Source of the DNA: Streptomyces sp. CB01201
Lineage (GTDB): Bacteria > Actinomycetota > Actinomycetes > Streptomycetales > Streptomycetaceae
Length of the DNA stretch: 64,000 bases
NCBI RefSeq assembly: GCF_002803085.1
Contig: NZ_NNBJ01000011.1
Location: forward strand, 124,001-188,000
Direction: 5' to 3'
Position numbers and translations under genes: made by a program. Of the stretch, positions 40,970-50,112 are shown piece after piece; the first letter of the stretch is position 1, and each line of letters begins with the position of its first letter. The notes under the pieces are model-generated. The model was not told where the DNA came from and did not search any database. It saw only the letters and a list, made by a program, of their open reading frames with translations.

Positions 40970-43381
40970 CTACTGTTCCGCGGGCTTCACCAGGCCGTGC
41001 AGCAGCGGCGTGAGGCGCGTCGTGCGCGGGGCCGGAAGGATCTCCGCCACGGCGCGTGGCAGCGCCTGGTCGACGCCGTGGACAACGGAGAGATGCCGCT
41101 CGGCGCGGCCGAACGCGGTGTACACCCAGGCCCGGTTGAGCCCCTGCGCCGCGTCTCCCGGCAGCACCGCGACCACCGCGGGCCAGCGCATCCCGATCGC
41201 CTGGTGCGCGGTGAGCGCCCAGCCGTGCCGCAGCGCGGACTCGACCCGCTCCTTCGGCACGAGCACGGGCGTGCCCGCACAGTCGAGCCGCAGGCCCTCC
41301 GCGTCCGCCTCCACGACGGTGCCGACGACCGTACGCCCCAGATCCTTGGCGTACGCCGCCCGGTCACCGGGGTCGAAGCCGCCGAAGCGGCCGGGGCCGG
41401 GGTTGAGGCGCTGCTTCAGGGCCGCGTTCAGGGCGCGGGTGCCCGCGGAGCCGCCGTGGCCGACCGTGATGACCTGGGCCTGCTCCACCGGGATGCCGAA
41501 GGCCCGGGGGATGGAGTCGGCCAGGAGCTGCACGGAGCGGTGGACCGCCTCGCCCGCGTCCCGCACCGGCACGATCACGACTTCCTTGCCGGGCGCCTCG
41601 ACCTGGTTCAGCTCGCCGATGCCGATGCCCGAGACCAGCTCGCCGACCGGCCCGGGGTCGGGCAGCCGCGACGCCACGACGGGGCAGACGCGGGCGGCCA
41701 GCACGTCCTGGAAGACCTGGCCCGCGCCCGCCGGGCCGAGCACCCCCGGGTCACCGCTCAGGACCAGACGGCAGCCGTCGGCCAGTGACTCCACCAGGAT
41801 CGCCGCGGTCTCCACGTCGACCTGGCCCGCGTCCTGCACCACCAGGACATCGAGCGCCAGTGTGCCGTCCGCGTCCCGGCCGGGGCCCTCGCCGGACAGC
41901 AGGCCGGCGAGCGTGAACGCGGCCAGCGGACCGGTCAGTTCGGCCAGGCGGCGCTGTCCGTCCAGGGTGTGCGCCGCGCCCGCGGCGCGCAGTCCGGCCG
42001 CGGCGGCCGCGGTCACCACCGCCGCCGACTCGGCCCGCGCGGCTTCGCCGCCGGTGTGCGCCACCAAGCCGCTGCCCGCGACCGCGCGGGCCAGCTCACT
42101 GCCCTCCGGCCACACCGAACCGTCGTTCCCCACCGGGGAGTTGAGCAGCCGGGCGAGCCCATCGGCCAGGCTCTCCTCGGCCAGCGCGTACCGGTCGAGC
42201 CCCAGCAGTACCTCGACCGGCTCGGCGGGCTCCGCCGCCTCCTCGGCCCCGTCGATGTCCGCGGCGTCCGCCGTGTTCTCGGCGCTCCCGGTGTTCTCGG
42301 CGTTCTCGGTGGAATCCGGCTCCTCGGCCAGACCGTCCTGGAACACCAGCACCACGCCCTCGGCGATGGCCTGTTGGACCGCCTCGTCGGGATCGGGCAC
42401 GGACCGCCCGGCCAGGGCCTTGCGCACGTCGTCGGCGGCCAGCGCCGTGTGTCCGCGTACCGCCGCCTGTTCCAGGATCCAGCCGACCAGGGCGGCCGCC
42501 CTGCGCTCGTCGTCCGGGCGGCACTCGGCGCCGAGCAGCGCCCGCGCGAAGCCGTCGGCCTGCTCGGGGCGCACCCCGGGCACGGCCAGGAGCTGCCAGG
42601 GATCCGCGTCGAGCCGCTCGGCCGCCTGCTCGCCGAGGGCGCCGGTGACCTGTGCGGCCAGCGCCTCGGGGGCACCGCCCCTGCGCAGCACGCCCCGGAC
42701 GGCGTCGAGGGCCTCGGCCGAAGTGGCGGGCGCCTGCGCGGGTTCGTGCGCGCGGGGCCGTGCCGGAGCCGTCTCCTGGGCGGGCCCGGAGACGGGCTTG
42801 CGCGGGGCGGGCGGCGGGCCCGCGAAGAACGCCGCGCCCGACTTCTCGCCGCTCTCCACCGCCCGTACCGCCGCGAGGAGGTCGGCCGCCGTTCCGCTCA
42901 GCTTGGTGCCGGCCGGGATCGGCGCCTCCTTCTCGGCCTTGCGCGCCGCGATCCTGGCCCGCAACTCCCGCTGGGCCGCGAGCTCGGCCGCGGCCTCGGA
43001 GACCTGCGCAGCCTCGGTCGCCTCGGCGTCGGTGGTGTCGGGCTGAGCCTCGTGCTCGGCCTCTGCGGCACCGGCCTCAGAACCGTCGGCCTCAGAACCG
43101 CCGACCTCATCGGGCCCGGCCGCCTCGCCGGCAACCGGATCAGCGGGCCCGGCTTCCTCGCCCGCGGCCGCATCAGTCGTTCCGGCTTCCTCGCCCGCGG
43201 CCGCATCGGCAGGTTCGCCGTCCTCGGCCGCGGCCCGCGCCCCTCCCTCGCCGCCGGGCCCGGCACCCTCGGGGGACCCGGGCTCCTCGGCGGGCGCCTG
43301 AGCGGTCTCGGGCGCCACCTCCGCCTCGGCGGATTCGTCGGCCGTGGATCCAGGGGCCGAGCCCTGGGGAAGCGCAGTCAC
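40970..43381 (-). CDS. RecD2-like helicase-fold protein lacking Walker motifs
   Basis: An 803-residue protein. Residues 1-135 are low-complexity, rich in Ala, Glu and Gly. Residues about 215-330 resemble the tandem helix-hairpin-helix/N-terminal region of RecD2 (LAAQVTGALGEQAAERLDADPWQLL, VPGVRPEQADGFARALLG). The helicase core follows, but where RecD has GxxGTGKT it reads VAHTGGEAARAESAAVV (about 438-456), and Walker B is VVQDAGQVD instead of VVDEASMVD (about 510-518). The late motifs TAHQAIGMRWPAVVAVLPG and RAWVYTAFGRAERHL keep the overall shape of RecD motifs V-VI. It is therefore probably unable to hydrolyse ATP. The GTG start overlaps the stop of the upstream aldo/keto reductase (GTGA). 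Confidence 0.75.
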   Translation of the reverse strand: MTALPQGSAPGSTADESAEAEVAPETAQAPAEEPGSPEGAGPGGEGGARAAAEDGEPADAAAGEEAGTTDAAAGEEAGPADPVAGEAAGPDEVGGSEADGSEAGAAEAEHEAQPDTTDAEATEAAQVSEAAAELAAQRELRARIAARKAEKEAPIPAGTKLSGTAADLLAAVRAVESGEKSGAAFFAGPPPAPRKPVSGPAQETAPARPRAHEPAQAPATSAEALDAVRGVLRRGGAPEALAAQVTGALGEQAAERLDADPWQLLAVPGVRPEQADGFARALLGAECRPDDERRAAALVGWILEQAAVRGHTALAADDVRKALAGRSVPDPDEAVQQAIAEGVVLVFQDGLAEEPDSTENAENTGSAENTADAADIDGAEEAAEPAEPVEVLLGLDRYALAEESLADGLARLLNSPVGNDGSVWPEGSELARAVAGSGLVAHTGGEAARAESAAVVTAAAAAGLRAAGAAHTLDGQRRLAELTGPLAAFTLAGLLSGEGPGRDADGTLALDVLVVQDAGQVDVETAAILVESLADGCRLVLSGDPGVLGPAGAGQVFQDVLAARVCPVVASRLPDPGPVGELVSGIGIGELNQVEAPGKEVVIVPVRDAGEAVHRSVQLLADSIPRAFGIPVEQAQVITVGHGGSAGTRALNAALKQRLNPGPGRFGGFDPGDRAAYAKDLGRTVVGTVVEADAEGLRLDCAGTPVLVPKERVESALRHGWALTAHQAIGMRWPAVVAVLPGDAAQGLNRAWVYTAFGRAERHLSVVHGVDQALPRAVAEILPAPRTTRLTPLLHGLVKPAEQ

Positions 43382-44361
43382 AGCGTGCTCCAGTCCTGAT
43401 CGGGATAGCGGTGCACGGGCGCCGACACATCGTCGAGCGCCTGGCAGATCTCGTCAGGAAGACTAAGGGCCTCCACTGACAATGCCGCCGCGAGCTGCTG
43501 CGCGTTGCGCGCGCCGACGATCGGCGCCACCACTCCCGGCCGGTCCCTCACCCAGGCCAGCGCCACCTGAAGGGGTGTCGCGGCGAGTCCGTCGGCCGCT
43601 ATGGAGACCGCGTCGACGATCCGGCTCGCCGCGTCGTCCAGATAGGGCGCGACGAACGCCGAGAGGCCGTCGGACGCGCCCCGCGAGTCCGACGGCGTCC
43701 CGTGCCGGTACTTGCCGGTCAGTACGCCCCGGCCCAGCGGCGAGGACGGGAGGAGCCCGAGGCCCAGGTCCAGGGCGGCGGGCAGGACTTCGCGCTCCAC
43801 CCCGCGCTGGAGCAGCGAGTACTCCATCTGGGTGCTGGCGAGCCGGGTGCGCACACCGGGCGCGGCGAGTTGCCAGGTCGCGGCCTTGGCGAGCTGCCAG
43901 CCGCTGAAGTTGGAGATGCCCGCATAGCGCGCCCGGCCGCTGCTGACCGCGATGTCGAGGGCCTGGAGCGTCTCCTCCAACGGCGTTCCGCAGTCGAAGG
44001 CGTGCACCTGCCACAGGTCCACGTAGTCGGTGCGGAGGCGTTCGAGCGAGGCGTCCAGCGCGTTCAGGAGGTGGCCGCGCGAGCCGTCGAAGCGGCGGTC
44101 GGGGTCGGGCACGCTGCCCGCCTTGGTCGCCACGACCAGGTCCCTGCGCGGCACGAGCCGCTCCATCAACTGGCCGAGCAGATACTCCGCGTCCCCGCCG
44201 CCGTACACGTCCGCCGTGTCGATCAGGGTGCCGCCCGCGTCCCAGAACGCCTTCAGGAGATCGGCGGCGTCCTGCTCGCCGACGTCCCGGCCCCATGTCA
44301 GGGTGCCGAGCCCGATCCGGGATACACGCAGGCCCGTGCGGCCGAGATGCCTCTGCTCCAT
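43378..44361 (-). CDS. Aldo/keto reductase
   Basis: A 327-residue (beta/alpha)8-barrel NADPH-dependent oxidoreductase. The tetrad appears in LIDTADVYGGG (Asp, Tyr), VVATKAGS (Lys) and LWQVHAFD (His). The start LGRTGLRVSRIGLGTLTWG and the cofactor-binding C-terminal GARNAQQLAAAL are typical of the family of general or auxin-induced-protein-like reductases. ATG at 44361; an upstream GTG extension is not convincing. It overlaps the RecD2-like gene by four bases (GTGA), so both are made from one message, though no functional link is obvious. Confidence 0.9.
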   Translation of the reverse strand: MEQRHLGRTGLRVSRIGLGTLTWGRDVGEQDAADLLKAFWDAGGTLIDTADVYGGGDAEYLLGQLMERLVPRRDLVVATKAGSVPDPDRRFDGSRGHLLNALDASLERLRTDYVDLWQVHAFDCGTPLEETLQALDIAVSSGRARYAGISNFSGWQLAKAATWQLAAPGVRTRLASTQMEYSLLQRGVEREVLPAALDLGLGLLPSSPLGRGVLTGKYRHGTPSDSRGASDGLSAFVAPYLDDAASRIVDAVSIAADGLAATPLQVALAWVRDRPGVVAPIVGARNAQQLAAALSVEALSLPDEICQALDDVSAPVHRYPDQDWSTL

Positions 44362-44530
44362 GGGCGCGAGATTACTGGCCAAGGGCCTGCGGGGAGAGAG
44401 CCTGTGGACAACTCGACCCTGCCGCATCACGGCCACGCGCGCTAGAGTCCCCGGCACAGGAACGTTACTCATGAGTAAGACGCGGGAGTGGGCGCGTGCG
44501 TACGCGTCCCGACGAGTAAGGGGATCGGCC

Positions 44531-45586
44531 ATGCGGCTCGGCATCAACCTCGGCTACTGGGGCGCCGGAATGGACGGCGACAACCTCGCCGTCGCCAAGG
44601 AGGCGGACAAGCTCGGCTACGACGTCTGCTGGGCGGCCGAGGCCTACGGTTCGGACGCGCCCACGGTGCTCGCCTGGGTCGCCGCGCAGACCGAGCGCAT
44701 CGACGTGGGCTCGGCGATCCTCCAGATCCCGGCCCGCCAGCCCGCCATGACCGCGATGACGGCCGCCACCCTCGACTCGCTGTCCGGCGGCCGCTTCCGC
44801 CTCGGCCTCGGCGTCTCGGGGCCGCAGGTCTCCGAGGGCTGGTACGGCGTCAAGTTCGACAAGCCGCTCGCCCGCACCCGCGAGTACGTCGAGATCGTCC
44901 GCAAGGCGATGACCCGCGAGCGGCTCTCCTACGAGGGCGAGCACTGGACGCTGCCGCTGCCCGGCGGCCCCGGCAAGCCCATCAAGCTGACCGTGCACCC
45001 CGAGCGCGAGCACATCCCGCTCTACATCGCCGCGATCGGCCCGAAGAACCTGGAGCAGACCGGCGAGATCGCCGACGGCGCGCTGCTGATCTTCCCGGCC
45101 GCCGAGCACATCGAGGCCACCGCGATCTCCCACATCCGTACGGGCCGCGAGAAGGCCGGCCTCACCATGGACGGCTTCGACGTCTGTCCCACGCTGCCGA
45201 TCGCGCTCGGCGCCGACGCGGACGTCTCGGCCCTGGCCGACATGTTCCGCCCGTACACCGCGCTGTACGTCGGCGGCATGGGCAGCCGCAAGCAGAACTT
45301 CTACAACCAGCTGGCGCAGCGCATGGGTTACGAGAAGGAGGCCGCCGAGATCCAGGACAAGTACCTGGCCGGCGACAAGGCGGGCGCCGGAGCCGCGGTG
45401 CCGCAGCAGCTCATCGACTCGACGACGCTGCTCGGCTCGGTGGAGCGGATCGCCGACCGGATGCAGGCGTACGCCGCGGCCGGTGTCACCACGCTGACCC
45501 TGGCCCCGGCCGGCTTCACGCTCGACGAGCGGCTCGCCTCGCTGCGCGCGGGCACCGAGGCGCTGGAGCGCGCGGGCGTGGCATAG
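44531..45586 (+). CDS. LLM-class F420-dependent oxidoreductase
   Basis: A 351-residue luciferase-like TIM-barrel oxidoreductase. The start MRLGINLGYWGAG, EADKLGYDVCWAAEAYGSDA, LGLGVSGPQVSEGWYG and IADGALLIFPAAEH match the F420-dependent LLM group (Rv3093c-like), which transfers hydride between F420H2 and organic substrates. No signal peptide. It follows the divergent aldo/keto reductase by 169 bp and ends in a strong hairpin. The substrate is unknown. Members of this subfamily are conserved close to the mshC block in actinobacteria (recollection, not checked). Confidence 0.9.
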   Translation: MRLGINLGYWGAGMDGDNLAVAKEADKLGYDVCWAAEAYGSDAPTVLAWVAAQTERIDVGSAILQIPARQPAMTAMTAATLDSLSGGRFRLGLGVSGPQVSEGWYGVKFDKPLARTREYVEIVRKAMTRERLSYEGEHWTLPLPGGPGKPIKLTVHPEREHIPLYIAAIGPKNLEQTGEIADGALLIFPAAEHIEATAISHIRTGREKAGLTMDGFDVCPTLPIALGADADVSALADMFRPYTALYVGGMGSRKQNFYNQLAQRMGYEKEAAEIQDKYLAGDKAGAGAAVPQQLIDSTTLLGSVERIADRMQAYAAAGVTTLTLAPAGFTLDERLASLRAGTEALERAGVA

Positions 45587-45612
45587 GCCCGAGAGGGCCG
45601 AAGAGGTTCTGC

Positions 45613-45651
45613 GGCCGTGGTGGGGGCTCGGGGGTCTTCCCCGCCACGGCC
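45613..45651 (+). terminator. Terminator after the F420 oxidoreductase
   Basis: GGCCGTGGTGGGG (45613-45625) pairs with CCCCGCCACGGCC (45639-45651), one T-G wobble, with a 13-nt loop. It lies 27 bp after the stop. Confidence 0.7.
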
Positions 45652-45811
45652 GTCATGACGCACAACGCCCGCCCCCGCCGCCCGGTTACGGCGCCGGGGG
45701 CACCGCACATTCCTTCGTTCGGCCCAGTGGGGCCCGATCCCTGTTGCCGCGGCCGGTGCGGCGCATTTGACTCGGTTCGGCAGAGTCCTGTGCGCACCCG
45801 GAGGTACGGCG

Positions 45812-46600
45812 ATGCTCTCGGCCAAGAGCCTGTTCCAGGAGATCCTCGACAACGACGAGTCGTACCGGCTCTTCTGCTCCATCGCCGCCAGCGGCGAGGC
45901 CCAGGGCGGCTGGGAGAACGGCCGGATCGCGGCGCTGCTGCCGGACGAGTACCGCGCCCTGGCCCCGAAGGTGGCCCGGCACGGCGCCGACGAGGACAAG
46001 CACGGGCGGATCTTCCAGGCGCTCCTGAAGAAGCGCGGCCTGCGCCCGGTCGACGTACCGCACGAGACGAACTACACGATGCTGCTCGAACGGCAGGGCA
46101 TCGGGCTCGGCCATGCCCAGCTGCGGGGCGAGGAGCCGCTCACCGCGCGGGACGTCGTGGTCTACCTCGCACACAGCCGGGTCACCGAGCAGCGCGCCGC
46201 CGAACAGATGCGGCTGCTGTGCCGGCACTTCGGCGACGACCCGGACCTCGGGCGCGCGATGCGGATGATCTCCGCCGACGAGGACAACCACCTCGCCTAC
46301 TGCCACGAGGAGTTGCTGCGCCTGGCCCGCGCCGGACACGGGCGCCTCATCCAGCGGGTGCTGCGCCACAGCGCGCTCGCCGAGATCCGGGTCCACCGTG
46401 ATGTCAGCCTCGCCGTGACGGCCCGCATGGGAGCCATCCTCGGCTGGCCGGGCTCCAGGGCCGCCGCCCTCACCGCGGGCATCCACGCGGTGTACGCCTA
46501 CGAACGGCTCGCCGGGTGGCGGCGGATGGTCGGCCTCGCCATGCCCGAGCGGCGCGACGCGCTGGGCGGCCCCGCCCTCGCCGCACCCGAATTCGCCTAG
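45812..46600 (+). CDS. Ferritin-like diiron-domain protein
   Basis: A 262-residue, mostly helical protein. Glu/His pairs in register for a four-helix diiron site occur in RHGADEDKHGRIFQ (about 53-66), VTEQRAAEQMRLL (about 127-139) and ISADEDNHLAYCHEE (about 154-168). This is the ferritin-like superfamily pattern seen in rubrerythrin- and MiaE-like proteins. The C-terminal 80 residues include a weakly hydrophobic stretch (ARMGAILGWPGSRAAALTAG). ATG at 45812 with GGAGG upstream. It could be an oxidase, hydroxylase or peroxide-detoxifying protein; nothing in the context decides. Confidence 0.8.
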   Translation: MLSAKSLFQEILDNDESYRLFCSIAASGEAQGGWENGRIAALLPDEYRALAPKVARHGADEDKHGRIFQALLKKRGLRPVDVPHETNYTMLLERQGIGLGHAQLRGEEPLTARDVVVYLAHSRVTEQRAAEQMRLLCRHFGDDPDLGRAMRMISADEDNHLAYCHEELLRLARAGHGRLIQRVLRHSALAEIRVHRDVSLAVTARMGAILGWPGSRAAALTAGIHAVYAYERLAGWRRMVGLAMPERRDALGGPALAAPEFA

Positions 46601-46630
46601 CGCACCCGGATTCGCCGAGCCACCGGCCCG

Positions 46631-47620
46631 CTAGAGCCAGCCGCGTCGCTTGAACAGGCGGTACAGGCCGAACTCCAGGAGCACCATCAGGACGATCAGG
46701 GCCGGATAGCTCCACGCCCAGTGGAGTTCCGGCATGTGGTCGAAGTTCATGCCGTAGACGCCGGCCAGCATCGTGGGGACCGCCGCCATCGCGGCCCACG
46801 CCGAGATCTTCCGCATGTCGTCGTTCTGGCGGACGCTGACCTGGGCCAGATGCGCCGACAGGATGTCCGAGAGCAGCCGGTCCAGGCCCTCCACGGCCTC
46901 GTTGGCCCGCATCAGGTGGTCGTCCACGTCCCGGAAGAACGGCTGGGACTTGGCGTTCACGAACGGCACGCCCGCGCTCGCCAGGCGCTGCACGGGCTGG
47001 GCCAGCGGACCGGTCGCCCGGCGGAACTCCAGCAGCTGCCGCTTGAAGGTGTAGATCCGCGACGCGGTGTCCTTGGTGTCGCGGCCGCCCGTGGTGGGCG
47101 AGAAGATCTGTGCCTCCAACTCCTCCAGGTCCGTCTGGAGCTCGGCCGCCACGTCCGTGTAGTGGTCGACGACGGCGTCGCTCACCGCGTACAGGACGGT
47201 CGTGGGCCCGTGCGCGAGCAGCTCGGGCTCCGCCTCCAGGCGCTGCCGTACCGCCTTGAGCGGTGCTCCCTCGCCGTGCCGGACGGTCACCACGAAGCAG
47301 TCGCCCACGAAGAGCATCAGCTCGCCGGTGGACACGGTGTCGCTGTCCGGCTCGTACACGACGGGCTTGAGGACCATGAAGAGCGAGTCGTCGTAGACCT
47401 CAAGCTTGGGGCGCTGATGCGCCTTCAGGGCGTCCTCCACGGCCAGTTCGTGCAGCCCGAACTCGGTGCTGACCAGGTCGAACTCCTCCTCGGTGGGCTC
47501 GTGGAGGCCCACCCACAGGAAGCTGTCCCCTTCGGCTCGGGCCCGGGCGAGGGCCTCGGAGAAATCCTGGGGCCCCTCGGTGCGGCGGCCCTCGTGGTAG
47601 ATGGCGCAGTCGACGATCAT
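46631..47620 (-). CDS. corA: CorA-family magnesium/cobalt transporter
   Basis: A 329-residue divalent cation channel. The large N-terminal cytoplasmic domain ends in long helices and two C-terminal transmembrane helices (about 268-288 and 300-320). The selectivity motif YGMNFDHMPE lies between them. The basic FKRRGWL C-terminus faces the cytoplasm. The ATG at 47620 is chosen because GGGAG lies ten bases upstream; the ATG nine bases earlier abuts that site. Convergent with the ferritin-like gene, divergent from the histidine phosphatase. Confidence 0.93.
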   Translation of the reverse strand: MIVDCAIYHEGRRTEGPQDFSEALARARAEGDSFLWVGLHEPTEEEFDLVSTEFGLHELAVEDALKAHQRPKLEVYDDSLFMVLKPVVYEPDSDTVSTGELMLFVGDCFVVTVRHGEGAPLKAVRQRLEAEPELLAHGPTTVLYAVSDAVVDHYTDVAAELQTDLEELEAQIFSPTTGGRDTKDTASRIYTFKRQLLEFRRATGPLAQPVQRLASAGVPFVNAKSQPFFRDVDDHLMRANEAVEGLDRLLSDILSAHLAQVSVRQNDDMRKISAWAAMAAVPTMLAGVYGMNFDHMPELHWAWSYPALIVLMVLLEFGLYRLFKRRGWL

Positions 47621-47688
47621 CGCGTGCATTCTCCCGTGAACGGGAGCCGCCCGCACCCGAGGGGCACGGGCCGCTTAGGCTGGCGCCC

Positions 47689-48375
47689 ATGGCCACGCTG
47701 ATCCTCGTACGCCACGGACGTTCCACCGCCAACACGGCGGGGGTGCTGGCCGGCTGGACGCCGGGTGTCGCCCTCGACGAGCGCGGCAACGCCCAGGCCG
47801 CCGCCCTGCCCGCCCGGCTCGCCGGAGTGCCGCTCGCCGCCGTCGTCACCAGCCCGCTCCAGCGCTGCCGGGAGACCGTGCAGCCGCTCCTGGACGCCCG
47901 CCCCGGACTGCCGCTGCACCCGGAGGACCTGATCGGCGAGTGCCACTACGGAGACTGGTCGGGCCGCAAGCTCGCCGAGCTGTCCCCCGACCCGCTCATG
48001 GAGGTCGTGCAGCAGCATCCGTCCAACGCGGCGTTCCCCGGCGGCGAGTCGATGCGCGCGATGCAGGCCCGGGCCGTGGGGGCCGTACGGGACTGGAACG
48101 AGCGGATCGAGACCGAGCACGGTCCCGACGCGGTCTACGCCATGTGCTCGCACGGCGACATCATCAAGTCCGTCGTGGCGGACGCCCTCGGCATGCATCT
48201 CGACCTCTTTCAGCGCATCTCGGTGGAACCGTGTTCCCTGACCGTGATCCGCTACACCCGGCTGCGGCCCTACCTCGTACGCCTGGGGGACACCGGGGAT
48301 CTCGCCTCGCTGATGCCGCGCGAGAAGCCGGCGGACGAACAGGCCGAGGTCGGTGGCGGTGCGGGAGCACCGTGA
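47689..48375 (+). CDS. Histidine phosphatase (MSMEG_4193 family)
   Basis: A 228-residue histidine-phosphatase-superfamily protein. LVRHGRSTAN (residues 6-15) holds the phospho-accepting His; TSPLQRCRETVQPL, the acid in GECHYGDWSG and CSHGDIIKSV complete the active site. The sequence matches the actinobacterial MSMEG_4193-type putative phosphomutase, which lies next to DUF3090, the SCO1664-type protein and mshC in many genomes. No Shine-Dalgarno is present; TAGGCT at 47676-47681, seven bases before the ATG, suggests a leaderless message. The physiological phosphate ester is unknown. Confidence 0.9.
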   Translation: MATLILVRHGRSTANTAGVLAGWTPGVALDERGNAQAAALPARLAGVPLAAVVTSPLQRCRETVQPLLDARPGLPLHPEDLIGECHYGDWSGRKLAELSPDPLMEVVQQHPSNAAFPGGESMRAMQARAVGAVRDWNERIETEHGPDAVYAMCSHGDIIKSVVADALGMHLDLFQRISVEPCSLTVIRYTRLRPYLVRLGDTGDLASLMPREKPADEQAEVGGGAGAP

Positions 48376-48443
48376 TCGCCGGGCACAGTAGGGTGGACGC
48401 GCCGAAAACCGCCGCTCCAACTCCGAACTAGGGAGACCAGAAC

Positions 48444-49034
48444 GTGTCCCGTCAGGTGTTCTTCTACGACCCGCCGGACCGTTTCGTGGCCGGCACGGTC
48501 GGGCTCCCCGGGCGCCGGACGTTCTTCCTCCAGGCGTCCGCGGGCAGCCGCACCACCAGCGTCGCCCTGGAGAAGACCCAGGTGGCGGCGCTCGCCGAGC
48601 GGATCGACGAGCTGCTCGACGAGGTCGTGCGCAGGACCGGAGGAAACGCTCCTGTGCCCGCCGTGGCCCCGCCGGACGTGACCGACACCGCGCCCCTCGA
48701 CTCGCCGGTCGAGGAGGAGTTCCGGGTCGGCACCATGGCGCTGGCCTGGGACGGTGACGAACAGCGCATGATCATCGAGGCGCAGGCCCTGGTCGAGCTG
48801 GACGCCGAGACCGAGGACGACCTCGCCGAGGCCGAGGAGCGGATGCTCCAGGACGAGGAGAACGGCCCGCCGATGCTGCGGGTGCGACTGACCGGGGCCC
48901 AGGCCCGGGCCTTCGCCAAGCGGGCCCTCGATGTCGTGAACGCGGGCCGCCCGCCGTGCCCGCTGTGCAGCCTGCCGCTCGACCCGGAAGGACACGTATG
49001 CCCGCGCCAGAACGGATACCGCCGCGGAGCCTGA
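48444..49034 (+). CDS. DUF3090 protein with C-terminal zinc ribbon
   Basis: A 196-residue member of DUF3090, found only in actinobacteria. The start RQVFFYDPPDRFVAGTVGLPG and RTFFLQASAG are the family signature, the middle is acidic, and the C-terminus holds CPLCSLPLDPEGHVCPR, a likely metal-binding knuckle. ATG/GTG choice: GTG at 48444 with GGGAGA upstream. The last 37 bases overlap the start of the SCO1664-family gene, so the two are translated together. The zinc knuckle partly coincides with the overlap region. Function unknown. Confidence 0.9.
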   Translation: MSRQVFFYDPPDRFVAGTVGLPGRRTFFLQASAGSRTTSVALEKTQVAALAERIDELLDEVVRRTGGNAPVPAVAPPDVTDTAPLDSPVEEEFRVGTMALAWDGDEQRMIIEAQALVELDAETEDDLAEAEERMLQDEENGPPMLRVRLTGAQARAFAKRALDVVNAGRPPCPLCSLPLDPEGHVCPRQNGYRRGA

Positions 49035-49819
49035 CCTCCGTCGAGCTCCTGACCCGGGGCGAGCTGACCGTCCTCGGGCAGATCCGCGAGGCGTCCAACG
49101 CGGTGCTCTACTGCTCCGTCGCGTACGGGGACGAGAGCGCCGAGTGCGTCTACAAGCCCGTCGCGGGGGAGCGGCCGCTGTGGGACTTCCCCGACGGCAC
49201 GCTCGCCCAGCGCGAGGTCGCGGCGTACGAGGTCTCGCAGGCGACCGGGTGGGATCTGGTACCGCCCACCGTGCTGCGGGACGGCCCCTACGGCGAGGGC
49301 ATGGTCCAGCTGTGGATCGAGCCGGTGGAGGGCGACTCCGGGCTGCTCGCGCTCGTCGAGGACGAGGAGCCGGCCGAGGGCTGGAAGGCGGTCGCGCTCG
49401 CGGAGGTGGGCGAGGGGCGGACCGCGCTGCTCGTGCACGCGGACGACGCCCGGCTGCGGCGGCTCGCCGTGCTCGACGCGGTCATCAACAACGGCGACCG
49501 CAAGGGCGGGCATCTGCTGCCCGCGCCCGACGGGCGGCTGTACGGGATCGACCACGGGGTCACGTTCCACGTGGACGACAAGCTGCGGACGCTGTTGTGG
49601 GGGTGGGCGGGCGAGCCGCTCACCTCGGAGGCGGTGGGCGCTCTGAAGGGCCTGGCCGAGGCCCTTCTACCCCTGGGGGACCTGGGCGTGCGGCTGTCCT
49701 CGCTCATCACCGAGGCCGAGCTGGACGCCCTCCGCGCGCGGGTGGCCTCCCTCCTGGACTCGGGCCTCCACCCCGCCCCCTCGGGCGAATGGCCCGCGAT
49801 CCCCTGGCCCCCGGTCTGA
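48998..49819 (+). CDS. SCO1664-family (PI3/4-kinase-like) protein
   Basis: A 273-residue protein of the SCO1664 family, with a fold resembling phosphatidylinositol 3-/4-kinases. Seen elements: NAVLYCSV and ECVYKPVAGERPLWDFPDG (ATP-anchoring Lys), AVLDAVINNGDRKGGHLL (catalytic NxxDRKxxH-like loop) and LYGIDHGVTFH (metal-binding Asp). It begins inside the DUF3090 gene. The neighbourhood (phosphatase, DUF3090, this protein, mshC) is conserved in actinobacteria, so a joint role, perhaps protein or small-molecule phosphorylation linked to mycothiol or F420 biology, is plausible but unproven. A repeat-filled gap follows. Confidence 0.87.
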   Translation: MPAPERIPPRSLTSVELLTRGELTVLGQIREASNAVLYCSVAYGDESAECVYKPVAGERPLWDFPDGTLAQREVAAYEVSQATGWDLVPPTVLRDGPYGEGMVQLWIEPVEGDSGLLALVEDEEPAEGWKAVALAEVGEGRTALLVHADDARLRRLAVLDAVINNGDRKGGHLLPAPDGRLYGIDHGVTFHVDDKLRTLLWGWAGEPLTSEAVGALKGLAEALLPLGDLGVRLSSLITEAELDALRARVASLLDSGLHPAPSGEWPAIPWPPV

Positions 49820-49837
49820 CCCCGCGCCCCGTCCCGC

Positions 49838-50112
49838 CCCCTGGGGCTGCGCCCCAGACCCCCTGTCACGCCTGAACGGCGCTCGTCCTCAATCGCCGGA
49901 CGGGCTGAAAACGCCCGATGCGGGCCAGCACCGAGGCCCTCAGGGCCGCGAGAAACGGCGCGACCAACCCCGCACGGCCCGCAGCCGAAGGCGGGTGCAG
50001 GGGCGCGAGGAACTGCGCGCCCAGCCCCGCACGGCCCGCAGGCGCAACGAGGCTTTGAGGGGCGCGGGGAACTGCGCGAGCAACCCCGCACGGTCCGCGG
50101 ACGGACCACGGG
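49838..50112 (+). repeat. Dispersed intergenic repeat, copy 3
   Basis: The 444-bp gap before mshC contains a GGGGCTGCGCCCCAG hairpin (about 49844-49858), the 27-bp core (49882-49908, one base different from copies 1 and 2) and three successive GGGCGCGNGGAACTGCGCG-type blocks (about 49955, 50003 and 50056). No gene is visible. Confidence 0.85.

Noticed and set aside
40970..43381. RecD-like gene as part of a defence system
   Set aside because: Its neighbours are an aldo/keto reductase, a small acidic protein and chaplins; no nuclease, methylase or other defence partner is present, and the ATPase motifs are lost.
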